Position numbers and translations under genes: made by a program
The notes under the pieces: generated by a model
What the model was told of the DNA's origin: nothing
Databases searched by the model: none
The model's input: the letters and a program-made list of their open reading frames with translations, nothing else
Assembly (NCBI RefSeq): GCF_004745635.1
Contig: NZ_SRLB01000006.1
Location: 310,001 to 374,000, forward strand
DNA length: 64,000 bases
Reading direction: 5' to 3'
Source: Methylobacterium nonmethylotrophicum
Lineage (GTDB): Bacteria; Pseudomonadota; Alphaproteobacteria; Rhizobiales; Beijerinckiaceae
Shown: piece after piece, positions 55,411-63,636 of the stretch
Layout of the letters: each line of letters begins with the position of its first letter
Numbering within the stretch: the first letter of the stretch is position 1

Positions 55411-56562
55411 TCAGCCCGCATCCTCCCCCAGCGTGTCCTCGACGTAGAGCCGGTCGAGCAGCACCTTGGCGACCGCCATCAGCGGCAGGGCGAGTGCGAC
55501 GCCCCAGAGCCCGAACAGCACGCCGAGCAGGATCTGCCCGGCGAACAGGGTGGCGGGCGGGATGTCGAGGGCCCGCTTCTGCACGAAGGGGGTCAGCACG
55601 TAGCTCTCGAGGGTCTGCACGAGGAGGTAGACGGCGAGGCCCGCGATCACCCCCTTGAGCCCCGAGGCGAGGGAGGCCAGCACGATGATGATGCCGGCCA
55701 CCAGCGCCCCGATGGTCGGGATGAAGCAGAGCAGGCCGGCCTGGAGCCCGAGGATCAGGGCGCCGTCGATGCCGACGAGGGTCAGCCCGAGCCAGACGCA
55801 GGCGAAGATCGCCGCCATGATGACGAGCTGGCCGAACAGCCAGTGGCGCAGGGTTGTTCCGATGTCGTCGGCGACGGAGGCCGCGTGGGTGCGGTGGCGC
55901 GACGGCACGAAGCGCAGGAGGCCGTCGCGGTAGGTCCGCGGATCGGCCGCCACGAACAGGCCGAGCACCACCACGATGAAGACGTTGCCGATGGCGCCGA
56001 ACACCGCGAGCGCCACCGCCGAGGCCTGCCCGAGGACGCTGCCGGCGCCCGACAAGAGCGTGCCGGGGCTCGGCAGGCCGCCCGGTCCGCCGGATTGCTG
56101 CCGCTCCTCGCTCTGTTCGCCGCCCCGCGGCACCGCCTCCTTGAGCTTGCCGAGATCGAGGAAGCGCGTGTCGATCCCGCGGGCGTCGAGCCAGGTTTTC
56201 ACGGTACCGGATTGCTGCCGGAGCGTCTGGCCGAGGCGCTCGGCCTGGGCCGCCAGGGTGGCGCCGCCGAACCCGACCATGCCGAGCACCAGCACCGCGA
56301 GCAGCAGGCTGATGATCGCGAGCCGCAGCCCGTGGCCGAGGGGCACGACGCGGCCGAGGTAATGCGCGAGCCCGTCGAGGAAGACCGCGAACAGGATCCC
56401 GGCGAAGATCAGCAGCAGCGTGTCGGCCGAGCGCCAGGCCAGCAGCATGAACGCCGTGAACGCCACCACCGCGATGCCCGCGAGGATGAGCGGCCGCGGG
56501 CTCGCCCGGGCGGGTCGCATCGCGTCCTGGCCGTGGACGTCCTGGGGTGGGACAACTGGCAT
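55411..56562 (-). CDS. AI-2E family transporter (PerM/TqsA-like)
   Basis: 383 aa, about eight membrane segments: two at the N-terminus (LILAGIAVVAFTAFMLLAWR and the next), then a helical insert with a Gln/Gly-rich linker (QSEERQQSGGPGGLPSPG), and the C-terminal block VIMAAIFACVWLGLTLVGID, LCFIPTIGALVAGIIIVLAS. The C-terminal PFVQKRALDIPPATLFAGQI is typical. Exports small signals or works as an antiporter; substrate unknown. The poorly conserved 30 residues around position 170 are an insertion. Confidence 0.9.
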   Translation of the reverse strand: MPVVPPQDVHGQDAMRPARASPRPLILAGIAVVAFTAFMLLAWRSADTLLLIFAGILFAVFLDGLAHYLGRVVPLGHGLRLAIISLLLAVLVLGMVGFGGATLAAQAERLGQTLRQQSGTVKTWLDARGIDTRFLDLGKLKEAVPRGGEQSEERQQSGGPGGLPSPGTLLSGAGSVLGQASAVALAVFGAIGNVFIVVVLGLFVAADPRTYRDGLLRFVPSRHRTHAASVADDIGTTLRHWLFGQLVIMAAIFACVWLGLTLVGIDGALILGLQAGLLCFIPTIGALVAGIIIVLASLASGLKGVIAGLAVYLLVQTLESYVLTPFVQKRALDIPPATLFAGQILLGVLFGLWGVALALPLMAVAKVLLDRLYVEDTLGEDAG

Positions 56563-56655
56563 GGGCGATGATCTCTCCGCCAGGCTCGCGAGCCGAAGGC
56601 GGACAGATAGCCCCGCGCAGCCGTTCGGCGACCGCCAGACGCCCGGGATTCGCGC

Positions 56656-57060
56656 TTACCCCTCCTCGCGCCGGCGCCGCACGCCGGCGAGGACGGCGGG
56701 GTGAGGGGCCGTCGACCAATCGGTCACCGTCGGGGGCACGATGATCGGCTTCGGCAGGGCAAGGGTCGGGACCGGGCGCCGGGGCGCCCACTCCGCCACC
56801 TCCACGACCTCGATGATCTGCGGCGGCGGTTGCGGCGGTGCGGGCGGCGTGCGGCGCGCCGGCTGTGCCCGGCGGTCGCCGAGGAAGCGCAGCACCGCCC
56901 AGCCGGCGAGCCCGCCCCAGGCCAGGAGCACGCCCCCGGCGGTGGGCCGCTCGGAGAGCAGGATGGTCCCGAGCCCGATCAGGGCGCAGGCCACGGCGAG
57001 GTTGCGCGCGCTGAGCGGGTCGAACGGCAACGGATCGGGGGAGCGGGGATCTCGGAGCAT
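56656..57060 (-). CDS. Membrane-anchored protein of unknown function, copy A
   Basis: 134 aa. Begins MLRDPRSPDPLPFDPLSARN; two short hydrophobic stretches (NLAVACALIGLGTILLSE and GGVLLAWGGLAGWAVLRF) form one or two membrane helices, followed by a Pro-rich tail ending RRRREEG. A close paralogue lies 616 bp upstream (57230-57676), with matching upstream DNA. No known domain. Confidence 0.75.
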   Translation of the reverse strand: MLRDPRSPDPLPFDPLSARNLAVACALIGLGTILLSERPTAGGVLLAWGGLAGWAVLRFLGDRRAQPARRTPPAPPQPPPQIIEVVEVAEWAPRRPVPTLALPKPIIVPPTVTDWSTAPHPAVLAGVRRRREEG

Positions 57061-57229
57061 GCCCTGATCGTGCCGCAGGCCCGTCAGCGATTCCTCAGCC
57101 CGATCGCTCGAATTCTCGGTAATCCCCGTTTCCCACGGCTTGACCCGTGGGGACCGAGCCCAGCCGCGAGGCTGCCATCGACGCGGGGCGCGCGCGTCCC
57201 GAACCGCGCGCGGGTCTCGCGATCACCCG

Positions 57230-57676
57230 TCAGGACGCTCGCCGCCGCGAAGGCGGCGGTGCGGCACCCGGATTCTCCTCTGGCTCCTCAGGCAGGCGCC
57301 GGCGCCGCAAGCCGGTGAGGACGGCGGGATGCGGGGGGATAGACCGGTCGGTCGCCGTCGGGGCCACGATGATCGGCTTGGGCAGAGCGACGACCGCAGC
57401 CGGGTTCCGGGGCGGGGCCTCCGCCACCTCCACGACCCCGATGAGCGGCGGCGGTGCGTGGGGTTCGCGGTGCGCCGGCCGGATCCGGCGCGCGCCGACG
57501 AGGCGCAGCAGCCCCCAGCCGGCGAGCCCGCCCCACGCCAGGAGCACCTCCCCGGCGGTCGGCCGCTCGGAGAGCAGGACGGTCCCGAGCCCGACGACGG
57601 CGCAGGCCGCCGCGAGATTGCGCGCGCTGGGCGGGTTGAACGGCAGCGGATCGGGTGAGCGGTGATCGCGAAGCAT
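57230..57676 (-). CDS. Membrane-anchored protein of unknown function, copy B
   Basis: 148 aa. Starts MLRDHRSPDPLPFNPPSARN; shares NLAAACAVVGLGTVLLSERP, AGEVLLAWGGLAGWGLLR and the VVEVAE..P.ALPKPIIV.PT.TD tail with copy A; extra C-terminal EEPEENPGAAPPPSRRRAS. Tandem duplication with copy A. Both read toward the AI-2E transporter gene. No function suggested. Confidence 0.75.
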   Translation of the reverse strand: MLRDHRSPDPLPFNPPSARNLAAACAVVGLGTVLLSERPTAGEVLLAWGGLAGWGLLRLVGARRIRPAHREPHAPPPLIGVVEVAEAPPRNPAAVVALPKPIIVAPTATDRSIPPHPAVLTGLRRRRLPEEPEENPGAAPPPSRRRAS

Positions 57677-57769
57677 GGCCGCGATGATGCCGTAGGGGCA
57701 TCAGCGTTTCCTCAGCCCGATCGTTCGGATTTTCGACAAGTCATCTCGTCAATCCGCGCTTCGCACGGC

Positions 57770-58225
57770 TCACCAACGCGCTGCCGCCGCCGCGTCGTGC
57801 TCCGTGGCCTCGACCCAGCCGCCGAGGCTGCCGTCGGCGCGGTGCTCGCGCTTCCAGAACGGGGCCCGGGTCTTGAGGTAGTCCATCAGGAAGCTCGCCG
57901 CCTCGAAGGCGGCTGTGCGGTGGGCCGAGGCCGCGAGCACCAGCACGATGCCCTCGCCCGGGCGGATCAGGCCGTGGCGGTGGATCGCGACGGCCCCCTG
58001 GAGCGGCCAGCGGCCGACGGCCTCGTCGAGCACGCGGCCGATCTCGGCCTCGGCCATGCCGGGGTAATGCTCGAGCTCGAGGGCGGCGAGGCGCCCGTCC
58101 TCGTCGCGGCACAGGCCGGTGAAGCTCACGATGGCGCCCGCCCGCCCGCCGAGTTCCGCCGTAAGGGCGGCGATCTCCGCCGCGACGTCGAAGGGCTCGG
58201 GCTGGATCGAGAGGCGAGGGGTCAT
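57770..58225 (-). CDS. moaE: Molybdopterin synthase catalytic subunit MoaE
   Basis: 151 aa from the ATG at 58225. MoaE features: GAIVSFTGLCRDEDGRLAAL, LELEHYPGMAEAEIGRVLDE, IHRHGLIRPGEGIVLVLAAS, FEAASFLMDYLKTRAPFWKR (catalytic Lys region). Converts precursor Z to molybdopterin with sulfur from MoaD, not encoded here. Supplies cofactor to molybdenum enzymes such as the CoxL-like protein at 2314-4671. Confidence 0.95.
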   Translation of the reverse strand: MTPRLSIQPEPFDVAAEIAALTAELGGRAGAIVSFTGLCRDEDGRLAALELEHYPGMAEAEIGRVLDEAVGRWPLQGAVAIHRHGLIRPGEGIVLVLAASAHRTAAFEAASFLMDYLKTRAPFWKREHRADGSLGGWVEATEHDAAAAARW

Positions 58226-58363
58226 GACGGCTCCGGGCTCACGGGGACAGGGCGGCCTTCTAGCACGATCGGCCCCGCCCGTGCCGAGACCGGGGCTGCC
58301 GGCGGCGGCGCAATGGCGTAGATGAAGGACGATTGGCCGGCCGGACCACACGGATCGCGCCGG

Positions 58364-59398
58364 ATGGAGGACCGACCCGTGACCCCAGACCTCCTCCTTG
58401 CCTTCGACGACATCGAGCCCACCTTCGCGGCGCGGCCGGTCTGGTGCGGCCGCGGCAGCGCGGTGATCGGACGGGCGAGCCTCGGCGCACAGGCCTGGCT
58501 CGGCGACGAATCGGTGATCCGCGCCGACGGGCACGACGTTGTGGTGGGCGACCGGTTCTGGCTCGGCGCCCGCTCGACCCTGCACATCGCCGCGGAGGTC
58601 TATCCCTGCATCGTCGGCGACCGGGTGACGGTCGGCCGCGACGCGGTGGTCCATGCCTGCACGGTCGGCGACGATTGCGTGATCGAGGATGCCTGTGTGG
58701 TCCTGGACGGGTCGCTGATCGAGGACGGGGTGCTCCTGGAGGCCGGCAGCACGGTGTTTCCGCGCACCACCCTGTCGGCGGGCTTCGTCTGTGCCGGAAG
58801 CCCGGCCCGCCCGGTGCGGGCGCTCGAGCCCGGGGAACTCGCCGAGCGGGCCGAGCGCCTGCGCGAGGCCGCGGCCGCGGAGGCGGTCGCGGGGCAGCCC
58901 GAGGATTTCGCGCCCGATCCGGCGGTGTTCGTCGCCCGCACCGCCCGGCTGCACGGCCGGGTCGGCCTGTCGCCCGGGGCGAGCGTGTTCTTCTCCTGCA
59001 TCCTCGACGCGACCGCAGGCCCGATCGTCGTCGGCGCCAACGTCAACGTGCAGGACAATTGCGCGCTGCACACCCGGGGCGGGGGCCTGGCGATCGGCCG
59101 CGACACCACGCTCGGGCACAACGTGCTGGCGGTCGACGGCCGCATCGGGTCCGGCTGCCTGATCGGCATGGGGGCGCGGCTCGGTCCCGGCACGGTGGTG
59201 GAGGACGACGTACTCGTGGCCGCCGGAAGCGCCACCGATCCCGGGCAGGTCCTGGCCTCCGGCTGGCTCTGGGGCGGGCGCCCGGCGCGGCCGCTCGCGC
59301 GCCTCGACGCCGACCGCCGCGCCATGATGGCCCGCACCGTCGCGAGCTACGCCGCCTATGGCCGCGCCTACCGCAAGCTCCAGGCGCGGGCTGGCTGA
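58364..59398 (+). CDS. Tandem gamma-carbonic-anhydrase-like (left-handed beta-helix) fusion
   Basis: 344 aa from the ATG at 58364, twice the usual ~175 aa of the family. Two left-handed beta-helix (hexapeptide) units: about 30-160 and 187-320, joined by a helical segment (160-180). Unit 1 keeps RAD (53-55), His74 (STLHIAA) and His97 (VVHAC), but Arg92 stands where the middle zinc ligand is expected (TVGRDAVVH). Unit 2 keeps NVQD (228-231), His236 (CALHT) and His252 (TLGHN), but Val257 replaces the third ligand. In Cam-type gamma carbonic anhydrases the zinc site spans two subunits. The domain swap idea is inference. A GTG at 58379 is another possible start. Divergent from moaE. Confidence 0.85.
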   Translation: MEDRPVTPDLLLAFDDIEPTFAARPVWCGRGSAVIGRASLGAQAWLGDESVIRADGHDVVVGDRFWLGARSTLHIAAEVYPCIVGDRVTVGRDAVVHACTVGDDCVIEDACVVLDGSLIEDGVLLEAGSTVFPRTTLSAGFVCAGSPARPVRALEPGELAERAERLREAAAAEAVAGQPEDFAPDPAVFVARTARLHGRVGLSPGASVFFSCILDATAGPIVVGANVNVQDNCALHTRGGGLAIGRDTTLGHNVLAVDGRIGSGCLIGMGARLGPGTVVEDDVLVAAGSATDPGQVLASGWLWGGRPARPLARLDADRRAMMARTVASYAAYGRAYRKLQARAG

Positions 59399-59510
59399 CG
59401 CGGGAAGCCGCCGCTCGAAACACGATTGCGCCCGCCGCTGGCCCCGGCATTGCAGGCTTGAAAATCGCGTCGTCCTGGCGAAGCTTGCGGGCGATCAAAG
59501 GATAACACCC

Positions 59511-60557
59511 ATGCGCGGATTCCGGACCCTCGTCTCCCTCGGCACGGTGCTGGCCGGCCTCGCGGCCGCCGGCCCGGCGCCGGCCCGCGACCTGACGGTC
59601 GTGTCCTGGGGCGGCACCTATCAGGACGCGCAGCGCAAGATCTACTTCGCCCCCTTCTCCCAGGCGAGCGGCAGGAAGGTGCTCGACGAGAGCTGGGACG
59701 GCGGCTTCGGCGTGATCCAGGCCAAGGGCAAGGCCGGCAACCCGAACTGGGACGTGGTCCAGGTCGAGGCCGAGGAGCTGGCGCTCGGCTGCGCCGACGG
59801 GCTCTACGAGAAGCTCGATTGGGGCAAGCTCGGCGGCAAGGACGCCTTCATCCCCTCGGCGGTGAGCGAGTGCGGCGTCGGCGCGATCGTGTGGAGCACC
59901 GCCCTCAGCTACGATGCCGACCGGCTGAAGACCGCGCCCACCTCCTGGGCCGATTTCTGGGACGTCAAGACGTTTCCCGGCAAGCGCGGCCTGCGCCGCG
60001 GCCCGAAATACGCCCTCGAATTCGCCCTGATGGCCGACGGCGTGAAGCCGGAGGAGGTCTATACCGTGCTCGGCACGCCGGCCGGGATCGACCGGGCGTT
60101 CAGGAAGCTCGACGAGCTGAAGCCGAACATCGTCTGGTGGGAATCCGGCGCGCAGCCCCTGTCGCTGCTCTCCTCCGGCGAGGTGGTGATGACGGCGGCC
60201 TATAACGGCCGGATCAGCGGCCTCAACCGCGCCGAGAAGAAGAACTTCAAGGTGGTCTGGCCCGGCAGCATCTACGCCGTCGACAGCTGGGTGATCCTCA
60301 AGGGCGCCGAGAACCGGCAGGCCGGCCAGGACTTCATCGCCTTCGCGAGCAAGCCGGAGAATCAGGCGAAGCTCCCCGAGTACATCGCCTACGGCCTGCC
60401 CAACAAGGCGGCGGGGGCGCTGGTGCCGGCCGCCTACGCCAAGGAACTGCCGACCGACCCCGCCAACACCGCCGGCGCGATCCCGATCAACGCCGATTTC
60501 TGGGTCGACAACACCGAGGAGCTGACGAAGCGGTTCAACGCCTGGCTGGCGAAGTAA
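59511..60557 (+). CDS. ABC transporter substrate-binding protein (polyamine type)
   Basis: 348 aa from the ATG at 59511, SD AAAGGA at 59497-59502. Signal peptide (TLVSLGTVLAGLAAAGPAPA), then a PotD-like periplasmic binding fold: LTVVSWGGTYQDAQRKIYF, NWDVVQVEAEELALGCADGL, WWESGAQPLSLLSSGEVVMT and PINADFWVDNTEELTKRFN. Binds spermidine/putrescine or a related cationic compound. First gene of a four-gene uptake operon (binding protein, ATPase, two permeases). Confidence 0.93.
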   Translation: MRGFRTLVSLGTVLAGLAAAGPAPARDLTVVSWGGTYQDAQRKIYFAPFSQASGRKVLDESWDGGFGVIQAKGKAGNPNWDVVQVEAEELALGCADGLYEKLDWGKLGGKDAFIPSAVSECGVGAIVWSTALSYDADRLKTAPTSWADFWDVKTFPGKRGLRRGPKYALEFALMADGVKPEEVYTVLGTPAGIDRAFRKLDELKPNIVWWESGAQPLSLLSSGEVVMTAAYNGRISGLNRAEKKNFKVVWPGSIYAVDSWVILKGAENRQAGQDFIAFASKPENQAKLPEYIAYGLPNKAAGALVPAAYAKELPTDPANTAGAIPINADFWVDNTEELTKRFNAWLAK

Positions 60558-60602
60558 GCCCCGGCCGGGCGTCCGGGACCGCCGCATGAACCAAGCCTTC
60601 CG

Positions 60603-61670
60603 ATGACCGATCCCTTCATCCGCCTCGACCGGGTGTCGAAGGCGTTCGGCGGCGTGACCGTCGTCGACGACCTCGACCTCACGATCGGCCGAGGCGAGTT
60701 CGTCAGCCTGCTCGGGCCCTCCGGCTCCGGCAAGACGACGATCCTGATGATGCTCGCCGGCTTCGAGAGCCCGACCGCCGGGACGGTCTCCCTGGATGGG
60801 GCACGCATCGACCGCCTGCCGCCGCACAGGCGCAACATGGGCGTGGTCTTCCAGAGCTACGCCCTGTTTCCGCACCGGACGGTGGCCGAGAACGTCGCCT
60901 TCCCGCTGCGCATGCGCGGGATGGCGAGGCCCGAGGTCGCCGGGCGCGTCGCCCGCGCCCTCGACATGGTGCAGCTCGGCGCCTTCGCGGACCGAAAGCC
61001 CGCGCAGCTGTCGGGCGGCCAGCAGCAGCGGGTGGCGCTCGCCCGCGCCCTGGTGTTCGAGCCCGCCGTAGTGCTGATGGACGAGCCGCTCGGCGCCCTC
61101 GACAAGCAGCTGCGCGAGCAGATGCAGCTCGACATCCGCGACATCCACCGGCGGCTCGGCCTCACCATCGTGTTCGTCACCCACGACCAGGGCGAGGCGC
61201 TGACGATGTCGGACCGCGTCGCGGTGTTCAACAAGGGCCGGATCGAGCAGATCGCCACCCCGCGGGAGATCTACGACCACCCGCGGACCCGCTTCGTCGC
61301 CGAGTTCCTCGGCGAGACCAACCTCATCGACGGCGTCGTCGACCGGGCCGGCGCCGGCACGGCCACGATCCGGGTCGCCGACGGGACCGCCATCGAGGCG
61401 GCGACGCACCACGCGCTCGCGTCCGGCGAGGCCGTCACCGTCTCGCTCCGGCCCGAGCGGCTGCGGCTGAGCCCGTCCGCCGAGGCGCCGAACGCCTTGC
61501 CGGCCGCGGTCGCCGACAGCGTCTATCACGGCGATCACATCCGGGTCCGGATCGATGCGCCGACCGGCAGCCTGATCGCCCGGACGCCGCGCGGTGCGCC
61601 GGAATGGGACAGGGGTGCCCGGACCTTCGCCACCTTCGCGCCGGGCGATTGCTGGGTGCTGCCGCGATGA
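60603..61670 (+). CDS. ABC transporter ATP-binding protein (PotA-like)
   Basis: 355 aa. Walker A GPSGSGKTTILMMLAG, Q-loop VFQSYALFPHRTVAENV, signature LSGGQQQRVALARALVF, Walker B AVVLMDEPLGALDKQ, H-loop IVFVTHDQGEALTMSDRV, then a C-terminal TOBE domain (about 270-350) involved in regulation. Drives uptake through the two permeases downstream. Stop overlaps the next gene (ATGA). Confidence 0.95.
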   Translation: MTDPFIRLDRVSKAFGGVTVVDDLDLTIGRGEFVSLLGPSGSGKTTILMMLAGFESPTAGTVSLDGARIDRLPPHRRNMGVVFQSYALFPHRTVAENVAFPLRMRGMARPEVAGRVARALDMVQLGAFADRKPAQLSGGQQQRVALARALVFEPAVVLMDEPLGALDKQLREQMQLDIRDIHRRLGLTIVFVTHDQGEALTMSDRVAVFNKGRIEQIATPREIYDHPRTRFVAEFLGETNLIDGVVDRAGAGTATIRVADGTAIEAATHHALASGEAVTVSLRPERLRLSPSAEAPNALPAAVADSVYHGDHIRVRIDAPTGSLIARTPRGAPEWDRGARTFATFAPGDCWVLPR

Positions 61671-62836
61671 GCGGCCTGCGGCAGCGGCTCGTCGCCCTCG
61701 CCCTCGTCCTGCCCCTGCTGCTCTTCCTCGGCGTCTTCTTCGCCTGGCCGCTCGTGACGATGTCGGCCGAGGCGATCCCGCAATCGGTCGTCGCCCGCGG
61801 CCTGCCCCGGACGGCCGCGGCGGCGGCCGCCTGGGACCGGACCACGCCGCCGACCGAGGCCATGCGCGAGGCCCTGGTGGCGGATCTGCGCGCCGCGCCC
61901 GACGACCAGGCGCTCGCCGGCGTCGTCCAGACCCTCAACAGCGCCAAGAGCGGCTACCGTACGCTGATCGCCCGGACGGTCGCCGCCCTGCGCGGGGGCG
62001 AGGGGCCGGCGGATCTCGCGGCGATCGACCGGCGCTGGGCCGACCCGGCCTTCTGGCGCCCGATCGCCGCCGAGACCGCGAATACCCGGCCCGACGCCAA
62101 CCTGCTCGCCGCCCTCGACCTGCGCCGCGACGAGGACGGCACGATCCGCTCGCTGCCGGAGGGCGCCTCGGCCAACCGCCGGATCCTCGTGCGGACCTTC
62201 GTGATCGCCGGCCTCGTCACGCTCGCCTGCCTTCTCATCGGGCTGCCCTACGCCATGCTGATGGCGAGCCTGGAGGGCTGGCGCCGCCAGGTGCTGCTCG
62301 CCGCGGTGCTGCTGCCGCTCTGGACCTCGCTCCTCGTGCGCACCGCCGCCTGGTTCATCCTGCTCCAGGACAACGGCCCGGTGAACGGCCTCCTGCGCGC
62401 GGTCGGCATCGGGGCGCTGCCGCTGATCTTCAACCGGACCGGGGTCGTCGTGGCGATGACCCACGTGCTGCTGCCGTTCATGGTGCTGCCGATCTACAGC
62501 GTGCTGCTCGGCATCCCCCGCAACCTGATGCAGGCCGCGGGCTCGATGGGGGCGCACCCGATCCGCGCCTTCGTGGAGGTGCTGCTGCCGCTGAGCGCCC
62601 GCGGCATCGTCGCGGGCGCGCTCCTCGTCTTCATGGCGGCGATCGGCTACTACATCACCCCGGCCCTGATCGGCGGCCCGCAGGACCAGATGATCTCCTC
62701 GATCATCGCCTTCTACGCCCTGCAGACCGCGAACTGGGGCATGGCGAGCGCGCTCGGCCTCGTGCTCCTCGCCATCACGATCGTGCTCTACGCGGTCTAT
62801 CACCGCCTGTCGGTCGACGAGCCGGGGAGGGCGTGA
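61667..62836 (+). CDS. ABC transporter permease (PotB-like)
   Basis: 389 aa from the ATG at 61667, overlapping the ATPase stop by four bases. N-terminal helix (LVALALVLPLLLFLGVFFAW), a long periplasmic domain (about 45-180), then five membrane segments with the EAA-loop-like GSMGAHPIRAFVEVLLPLSA. Forms a heterodimer with the next permease. The periplasmic insert is larger than in E. coli PotB. Confidence 0.93.
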   Translation: MSGLRQRLVALALVLPLLLFLGVFFAWPLVTMSAEAIPQSVVARGLPRTAAAAAAWDRTTPPTEAMREALVADLRAAPDDQALAGVVQTLNSAKSGYRTLIARTVAALRGGEGPADLAAIDRRWADPAFWRPIAAETANTRPDANLLAALDLRRDEDGTIRSLPEGASANRRILVRTFVIAGLVTLACLLIGLPYAMLMASLEGWRRQVLLAAVLLPLWTSLLVRTAAWFILLQDNGPVNGLLRAVGIGALPLIFNRTGVVVAMTHVLLPFMVLPIYSVLLGIPRNLMQAAGSMGAHPIRAFVEVLLPLSARGIVAGALLVFMAAIGYYITPALIGGPQDQMISSIIAFYALQTANWGMASALGLVLLAITIVLYAVYHRLSVDEPGRA

Positions 62837-62838
62837 GC

Positions 62839-63618
62839 ATGCTGCGCCCAGTTCGCCTCGTCTTCGGCCTCCTCGCCACGCTCTTCCTGCTGGCGCCGCT
62901 GGTGGCGATCCTGCCGCTCGGCTTCACCGCGAGCCTCTTCCTCGAATACCCGATCCCGGCCCTGTCGCTGCGCTGGATGACGGAGCTGTTCACCGCCGAG
63001 ATCTGGCGCCGGTCGATCGTCAACAGCCTGATCGTCGGCGCGGGCACGACGCTCCTCGCGACGGTGCTCGGCACGCTCGCCGCCCTTGGGCTGCGCGACC
63101 GCCTCCTGCCGCTCTCCGGGATCGTCCGGATCTTCTGCCTGCTGCCGATGGTCGTCCCGGCGGTGGTGATGGGCGTCGGCATGCAGGTGCTGTTCGTGCG
63201 CCTCGGCCTCGCCAATTCCTATCTCGGGGTGATCGTCGCCCACACGGTGGTGGCGGTGCCGTTCGTTCTCGTGAACGTGTCGGCGGCGCTCGCCGGCATC
63301 GACCGGCGGGTGGAGCGCGCGGCCGCCAGCCTCGGCGCCGCCCCCGCGACGGTGTTGCGCACCGTCACGCTGCCGCTGGCGCTGCCCGGCATCCTGTCGG
63401 GCGCGGTCTTCGCCTTCGCGACCTCCCTCGACGAGGTGGTGCTCACCCTGTTCGTCGCCGGCCCGAACCAGCGCACGCTGGCGCGCCAGATGTTCTCGAC
63501 GATCCGCGAGAACATCAGCCCGGCCATCGCGGCGGCGGCCTTCCTGTTCATCGCCGGGACGGTGCTGGTCGCCGGGGCGGCGCTGCTGGTGCGGGGCCGG
63601 CTGAGCGCGCGGGGGTGA
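62839..63618 (+). CDS. ABC transporter permease (PotC-like)
   Basis: 259 aa from the ATG at 62839; a GTG at 62833 would overlap the upstream stop. Six membrane segments, the first LVFGLLATLFLLAPLVAILP; EAA motif AAASLGAAPATVLRTVTLPL. Partner of the upstream permease. Last gene of the operon. Confidence 0.93.
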   Translation: MLRPVRLVFGLLATLFLLAPLVAILPLGFTASLFLEYPIPALSLRWMTELFTAEIWRRSIVNSLIVGAGTTLLATVLGTLAALGLRDRLLPLSGIVRIFCLLPMVVPAVVMGVGMQVLFVRLGLANSYLGVIVAHTVVAVPFVLVNVSAALAGIDRRVERAAASLGAAPATVLRTVTLPLALPGILSGAVFAFATSLDEVVLTLFVAGPNQRTLARQMFSTIRENISPAIAAAAFLFIAGTVLVAGAALLVRGRLSARG

Positions 63619-63636
63619 ACGAAGGCCGGGTGGGTC

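Noticed and set aside
59043..61538. 831-codon minus-strand open frame
   Set aside because: Runs across three convincing plus-strand genes; low-complexity translation.
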